Source of the DNA: Pseudonocardia sp. CNS-139
GTDB taxonomy: Bacteria > Actinomycetota > Actinomycetes > Mycobacteriales > Pseudonocardiaceae
DNA: 36,900 nt
Assembly (NCBI GenBank): GCA_001942415.1
Contig: MKJX01000219.1
Span: 1-36,900 of the forward strand
Direction: 5' to 3'
The notes under the pieces: generated by a model
The model's input: only the letters and a program-made list of their open reading frames with translations
Databases searched by the model: none
Told to the model about the DNA's origin: nothing
Program-made: the position numbers and the translations under genes
Part shown: in pieces, positions 33,884 to 36,900 of the stretch
How positions within the stretch are numbered: position 1 is the first letter of the stretch
How the letters are laid out: each line of letters starts with the position of its first letter

Positions 33884-34939
33884 CGGGCCGGCTCCGGCCA
33901 GGCCATGAAACCGAACGCCGCGGCTCGCTCCTGCTCGGGGTCGAGCCGGGACACCGCCCGCTCGACCGCCTGCAGCAGCCGCGCCGGACGGACGGCGGCC
34001 AGCGGCAGCGAGTTGCCCTGCGCCAGCCACGACCGCTCGTACGCGTCGACCGACCCGGCCCGGGCCAGCTCCGCCAGCAGCACGGGCTCCGGGAGCAGCC
34101 GCACCGGCGGCCCGGCCCGCTCGGCCACCCGCGGACGCAGCCCGGCGTCGACCACCCGGGTGCCCGGCGGCAGCCCGGCACGCAACCGGGGCGCCTCCAG
34201 ACAGCCGGCCGCGTCCGCGTGGTGCAGCACGAGCACGGGCAGCGCCGGGTCCGCCTCCAGGGCCGCGAGCAGCGCGGACGGCGGCTGCCGTCGTCCCGGC
34301 ACGACGAGCGCCACCCGGCGGCGTTCGACGATCCCGGACGCCGCGAGGAACCGCACGGTCGCCGGGTCGGCGCAGTACAGCAGCGCGACCGGCCGCTCCG
34401 ACGGCCACACGTCCGCGACCGCGCCGGCGGGAGCAGTCCCGCGGGCGGCCCGCCGTAGACGTCCTCCCAGCGGTGCAGCAGCCGGTCGAACCGCTCGGCC
34501 GTCACGGGCTCCCCCGGCAGCCGGCGCCGACGGGCCGTCGCCGCGTGCCCGACCACGAAGAGCGCGATCACCCCGCCGGCGACGAACACGACCGACCCGA
34601 AGAGGCCCGGCTGGTTCGCCACCAGCGCGCCGAACGCGGCGACTCCGCCGAACACGCCGACGACCGTCGCGCAGCCCAGCCAGCCGCTCTGCTTCGACGG
34701 CCCGGCGGCCAGCACCTTGCGGGAGGCGGCCAGCCGCAGCTGGTCCGATGTGAAGCGCAGCGGCGGCGCCCCGGGCGTCCCGGGTCGGCCAGCGTCTCGA
34801 CGAGCTTGCGCACCCGCAGGTCGTGCAGGCGCAGGTCGTTGGTCTTCGGGTCGAGCGCGAACGCCCGGCGGCACCGCGAGCACGTGTTGCCGCGGCGCTG
34901 GCGGGCCAGCAGGTTCGCCGCGCAGTGCGGGCAGATCAC
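33880..34939 (-). CDS. zinc-ribbon membrane protein with C-terminal alpha/beta domain (frameshifts near 34430 and 34785)
   Basis: About 353 residues. GTG at 34939 overlaps the cupin stop. N-terminal zinc ribbon with C-x-x-C pairs at about 3/6 and 20/23 (CPHC and CSRC). Two membrane helices follow, WLGCATVVGVFGGVAAFGA and SVVFVAGGVIALFVVGHAA. Then comes a cytoplasmic alpha/beta domain with VALLYCADPATVRFLAASG and LPVLVLHHADAAGCLEA, ending AAAFGFMAWPEPAR. The last domain is repeated in the next gene. Both breaks look like single missing bases. Probably a membrane platform for the complex encoded by this operon. Confidence 0.65.
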
Positions 34940-35565
34940 CGCGGACCCACCGGTTCCAGCAGCCCCGCCACGCGGCGCAGCCCGGCCGCGACCCGCTCCC
35001 GCACGCGCAGCGGCGCTGGCCGCGTCCCGTCGAGGACGCGCAGTTCGGCGGCCACCTCGGCCCAGCCGCGGTCGGCCGCCTCGGCCGCGCCGACGGCATA
35101 GTCCGCATCCGCGATCCCCAGCCCGGTGTTGGCCGCCATGATCAGCAGCGGCCGCCCGGCCCGGTTGCCGAACGAGTGCGGCAGCATGGCGGGGATGCGC
35201 ACGCAGTGGCCCGGCGGCAGCAGCAGCTCGACCACCCGCCCGTGCTCCACCAGCGTGCACGTGCTGTACCCGAGGCTCAGCACCACGTGCTCGGCGCCGT
35301 GCACGTGCGGGCTGAACGCGCTGTGCGGCGCCACCACGCCGAGCTTCACCGTGGCGTGCGACGGGCGCTCCGGACCGCTGTCGGCGTCCCCGATCAGGTA
35401 ATGCGCGCCCTGGCCGTCGTCGATGAAGCGGAGCAGCCCCTCGCGTCCGAGCCGGTGCACGCCCTCGCCGGTGACCCGCTCGATCTCGCCGTCCCCGCCC
35501 AGCCGGTACAGCTCGACCCCGGTCGGCAGCGCCCGCCTGCCGAGGGGGAGCGACCCAGCTCGCAC
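34936..35565 (-). CDS. cupin-domain protein, first gene of a five-gene operon
   Basis: 209 residues from the GTG at 35565. The cupin barrel is at about residues 65-150: SPHVHGAEHVVLSLGYSTC carries the first motif (two His and a Glu as probable metal ligands), and LPPGHCVRIPAMLPHSFGN the second. An N-terminal region of about 60 residues and a helical tail flank it. It may be an enzyme or a metabolite sensor. The -10 TAGGTT lies six bases upstream, so transcription of the whole operon probably starts at this codon. Its stop overlaps the zinc-ribbon gene (GTGA). Confidence 0.75.
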   Translation of the reverse strand: MRAGSLPLGRRALPTGVELYRLGGDGEIERVTGEGVHRLGREGLLRFIDDGQGAHYLIGDADSGPERPSHATVKLGVVAPHSAFSPHVHGAEHVVLSLGYSTCTLVEHGRVVELLLPPGHCVRIPAMLPHSFGNRAGRPLLIMAANTGLGIADADYAVGAAEAADRGWAEVAAELRVLDGTRPAPLRVRERVAAGLRRVAGLLEPVGPR

Positions 35566-35571
35566 GCGGCC

Positions 35572-35577
35572 AACCTA
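35572..35577 (-). promoter_or_regulatory. -10 element of the cupin operon (leaderless)
   Basis: TAGGTT on the minus strand, six bases before the GTG at 35565; same hexamer and distance as at the RpiR-type gene. Lies in the 91-base gap between divergent cupin and crotonase genes. Confidence 0.5.
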
Positions 35578-35656
35578 ACGTCCGTCCCGGGACCGGGAGA
35601 AGTCCCGGCGGCGCCGGTCACAGCGGCCCACACAGCGATTGCGAAAGGATCACCGA

Positions 35657-36457
35657 ATGTCCGGATTCCCCGTCACGGTCGGCGGCGACGGCGCCGTCGC
35701 CGCCGAGCGGCACGGCCACGTCCTGCTCGTCACGATCAACCGCCCGCAGGCCCGCAACGCGGTCAACGGGCCGGTGACGGTCGGCGTCGGCGAGGCGCTG
35801 GAGCACGCCGAGCAGGACCCCGAGGTGCGGGTCGTGGTGCTGACCGGGGCCGGCGACCGCGCGTTCTGCGCCGGGCTCGATCTCAAGGAGGGCCCGGGCA
35901 CCGACCCGCGGGCCGCCCGCTGGGGTTTCGCCGGCTACGTCGCCCACGCGATCTCGAAGCCGACGATCGCCGCCGTCAACGGGTTCGCCCTCGGCGGCGG
36001 CACGGAGCTGGTGCTGGCCAGCGACCTGGCCGTGGCCGTCGAGACCGCGACGTTCGGCCTGCCCGAGGTGGCGCGCGGCATCGTCGCGGGCGCGGGCGGG
36101 GCGTTCCGGCTGCCGCGCCAGATCCCGCAGAAGGTCGCCATGGAGGCCGTGCTGACCGGCCGCCCGCTCACCGCGCAGCGCGCGCTGGAGCTGGGCCTGG
36201 TCAACCGGGTCGTCCCGGCCGAGGAGCTGCTGCCCGCGACGTTCGCGCTGGCCGCGGAGATCGCCGCGAACGCACCGCTCGCCGTACAGGCCGGCAAGCG
36301 GATGGCCCGCGGCATCGACGACGGCCACGTCCCGGCCGAGGACGCCGACTGGGCCCGCACCCGCCGCGAGGCCGCCGCCGTGCTGGCCACCGACGACGCC
36401 CGCGAGGGGATGCGCGCGTTCGCGGAGAAGCGCCCACCCCGCTGGCAGGGGCGTTAG
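35657..36457 (+). CDS. enoyl-CoA hydratase/isomerase (crotonase family)
   Basis: 266 residues. ATG at 35657 behind AAAGGA. Crotonase motifs: INRPQARNAVNG near residues 32-43, oxyanion hole GAGDRAFCAGLDLKEG (about 73-88), and the second oxyanion and catalytic stretch AVNGFALGGGTELVLASDLA (about 112-131). FGLPEVARGIVAGAGG with Glu near 142 agrees with the hydratase acid/base. The C-terminal trimerisation helix is present, ending PPRWQGR. Works on acyl-CoA in fatty acid or other CoA-ester breakdown. No other beta-oxidation gene is adjacent. It ends 103 bases before the CRISPR array. Confidence 0.9.
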   Translation: MSGFPVTVGGDGAVAAERHGHVLLVTINRPQARNAVNGPVTVGVGEALEHAEQDPEVRVVVLTGAGDRAFCAGLDLKEGPGTDPRAARWGFAGYVAHAISKPTIAAVNGFALGGGTELVLASDLAVAVETATFGLPEVARGIVAGAGGAFRLPRQIPQKVAMEAVLTGRPLTAQRALELGLVNRVVPAEELLPATFALAAEIAANAPLAVQAGKRMARGIDDGHVPAEDADWARTRREAAAVLATDDAREGMRAFAEKRPPRWQGR

Positions 36458-36560
36458 CCGAGACGCCCGTTGTCGCGGTGCAGCCGGATCAGCGACAGCC
36501 GCCCGATCGGCACGGCCTGCGCAGGCGCACGGCAGATGTGCGACTGCTGTCCTCCGTGTC

Positions 36561-36770
36561 GGGACCGCGCTTGCGCGGGGCGCACGGAGCCGAAAGCGCC
36601 AGCTCTCCCCCTCTGGATGGGACCACCCCCGCTTGCGCGGGGAGCACTGAACGAGCGTGGCCCGCATCTCGCCGAGGGTGGGACCACCCCGCTTGCGCGG
36701 GGAGCACTAGCCAGGGGCGGCGAAGTCGCCGATCTGAGGGGGACCACCCCCGCTTGCGCGGGGAGCGCAC
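36561..36770 (-). CRISPR. short CRISPR array, type I-E-like repeats, four repeats and three spacers
   Basis: Repeats at 36561-36585 (degenerate, 25 bp), 36619-36647 (29 bp), 36680-36707 (28 bp, one C fewer) and 36740-36770 (two extra bases near its end). Spacers are 33, 32 and 32 bp. Read on the minus strand the repeat opens GTGCTCCCCGCGC and ends GGTGGTCCC, as in actinobacterial type I-E arrays, with the hairpin-forming CCCCGC/GCGGGG core. The degenerate copy at the left marks the trailer end, so the leader is to the right. No cas gene is in the window. Confidence 0.92.
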
Positions 36771-36900
36771 TTCCTGACCAGGCGGTTCGTCCGTGTGCCC
36801 GGTCGTTCTCATTCAACTCGCCGCCTAGTCCGTGATCAACTGGCGGTGAGGTGGGGTCTTCGTCTCGGTCTTTGGTGGGGGTCGATCCAGCCGGGCGGGA
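36771..36900 (-). promoter_or_regulatory. probable CRISPR leader
   Basis: 130 bases without a convincing gene on the leader side of the array, somewhat less GC-rich than the surroundings (TTGAATGAGAACGA on the minus strand). It runs to the window end. Assignment as leader follows from repeat orientation only. Confidence 0.4.

Noticed and set aside
30982..35565. Lasso-peptide biosynthetic cluster
   Set aside because: The ligase resembles a lasso cyclase, but there is no precursor with a Gly1 and Asp/Glu 7-9 core, no PqqD-like protein, no transglutaminase-like protease and no exporter.
36454..36560. Minus-strand frame ending VPIGRLSLIRLHRDNGRLG as a gene remnant beside the CRISPR array
   Set aside because: Only about 20 plausible residues before the frame enters the repeats; too little to call a gene.
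36586..36816. Open frames running through the CRISPR array
   Set aside because: They translate the repeats and spacers and have no gene-like composition.
1..36900. Prophage, transposon or integrative element
   Set aside because: No transposase, integrase, att-like repeats or tRNA boundary was seen, and base composition is even throughout.

Overview
The window is a very GC-rich stretch of actinobacterial chromosome. The protein set (NDH-2, CbtAB, UgpC-type ABC importer, LuxR-type two-component system), the heavy use of GTG starts and GTGA/ATGA gene overlaps, and seven genes with a -10 hexamer only 6-7 bases before the start codon (leaderless mRNAs) fit an actinomycete of the Pseudonocardiales kind. 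The taxon is an inference; no rRNA or other marker is present. I saw no tRNA, rRNA, transposase or integrase.

Layout. 1-2873 (minus): a three-gene SMC/kleisin-type cassette (jetA-jetB-jetC like, Wadjet/MksBEF-like), cut by the left edge. 3046-3831: a STAS protein and an NTF2-like protein. 3959-11786 (plus): an RpiR regulator followed by a tight operon of a metallophosphoesterase/PQQ-propeller fusion, two ABC permeases, a lipoprotein binding protein, an ABC ATPase and a HAD phosphatase, read as uptake and dephosphorylation of an organic phosphoester or sugar. 11799-14976: a kinase and an FHA protein in divergent pair, then ndh with a small upstream gene. 15150-16095: cbtB-cbtA. 16148-16549: hicB-hicA. 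16586-20206: aminotransferase class IV, neutral zinc peptidase, doxX/tetR divergent pair on a shared palindrome, MBL-fold protein. 20265-22468: histidine kinase/response regulator. 22580-26016: four-gene envelope operon with metal-type HVHP motifs. 26081-29084: glycosyltransferase, methyltransferase, a methyltransferase remnant and an aminoglycoside-phosphotransferase-like gene that has lost its catalytic loop. 29105-30926: a possible nuclease. 30982-35565 (minus): five genes joined by 4-base overlaps: cupin, zinc-ribbon membrane protein, its partial paralogue, a small acidic-tailed protein, and an asparagine-synthase-like enzyme without the glutaminase cysteine. 35657-36457: crotonase. 36561-36770: short type I-E-like CRISPR array, leader to the right.

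Two cautions. About twenty otherwise intact genes need a one-base correction to read through; the cases I could resolve are missing bases, often in G or C runs, so the likeliest cause is sequence error. Genes are therefore given as whole spans with the break noted. Also, the first 55 bases recur exactly at 113-167, which looks like a contig-end artefact.

The strongest candidate for an undescribed system is the 30982-35565 operon. The Wadjet-like cassette, the leaderless promoter pattern, the doxX/tetR operator, and the hairpin repeats at 19283-19387 and 29032-29084 are the next most interesting items.
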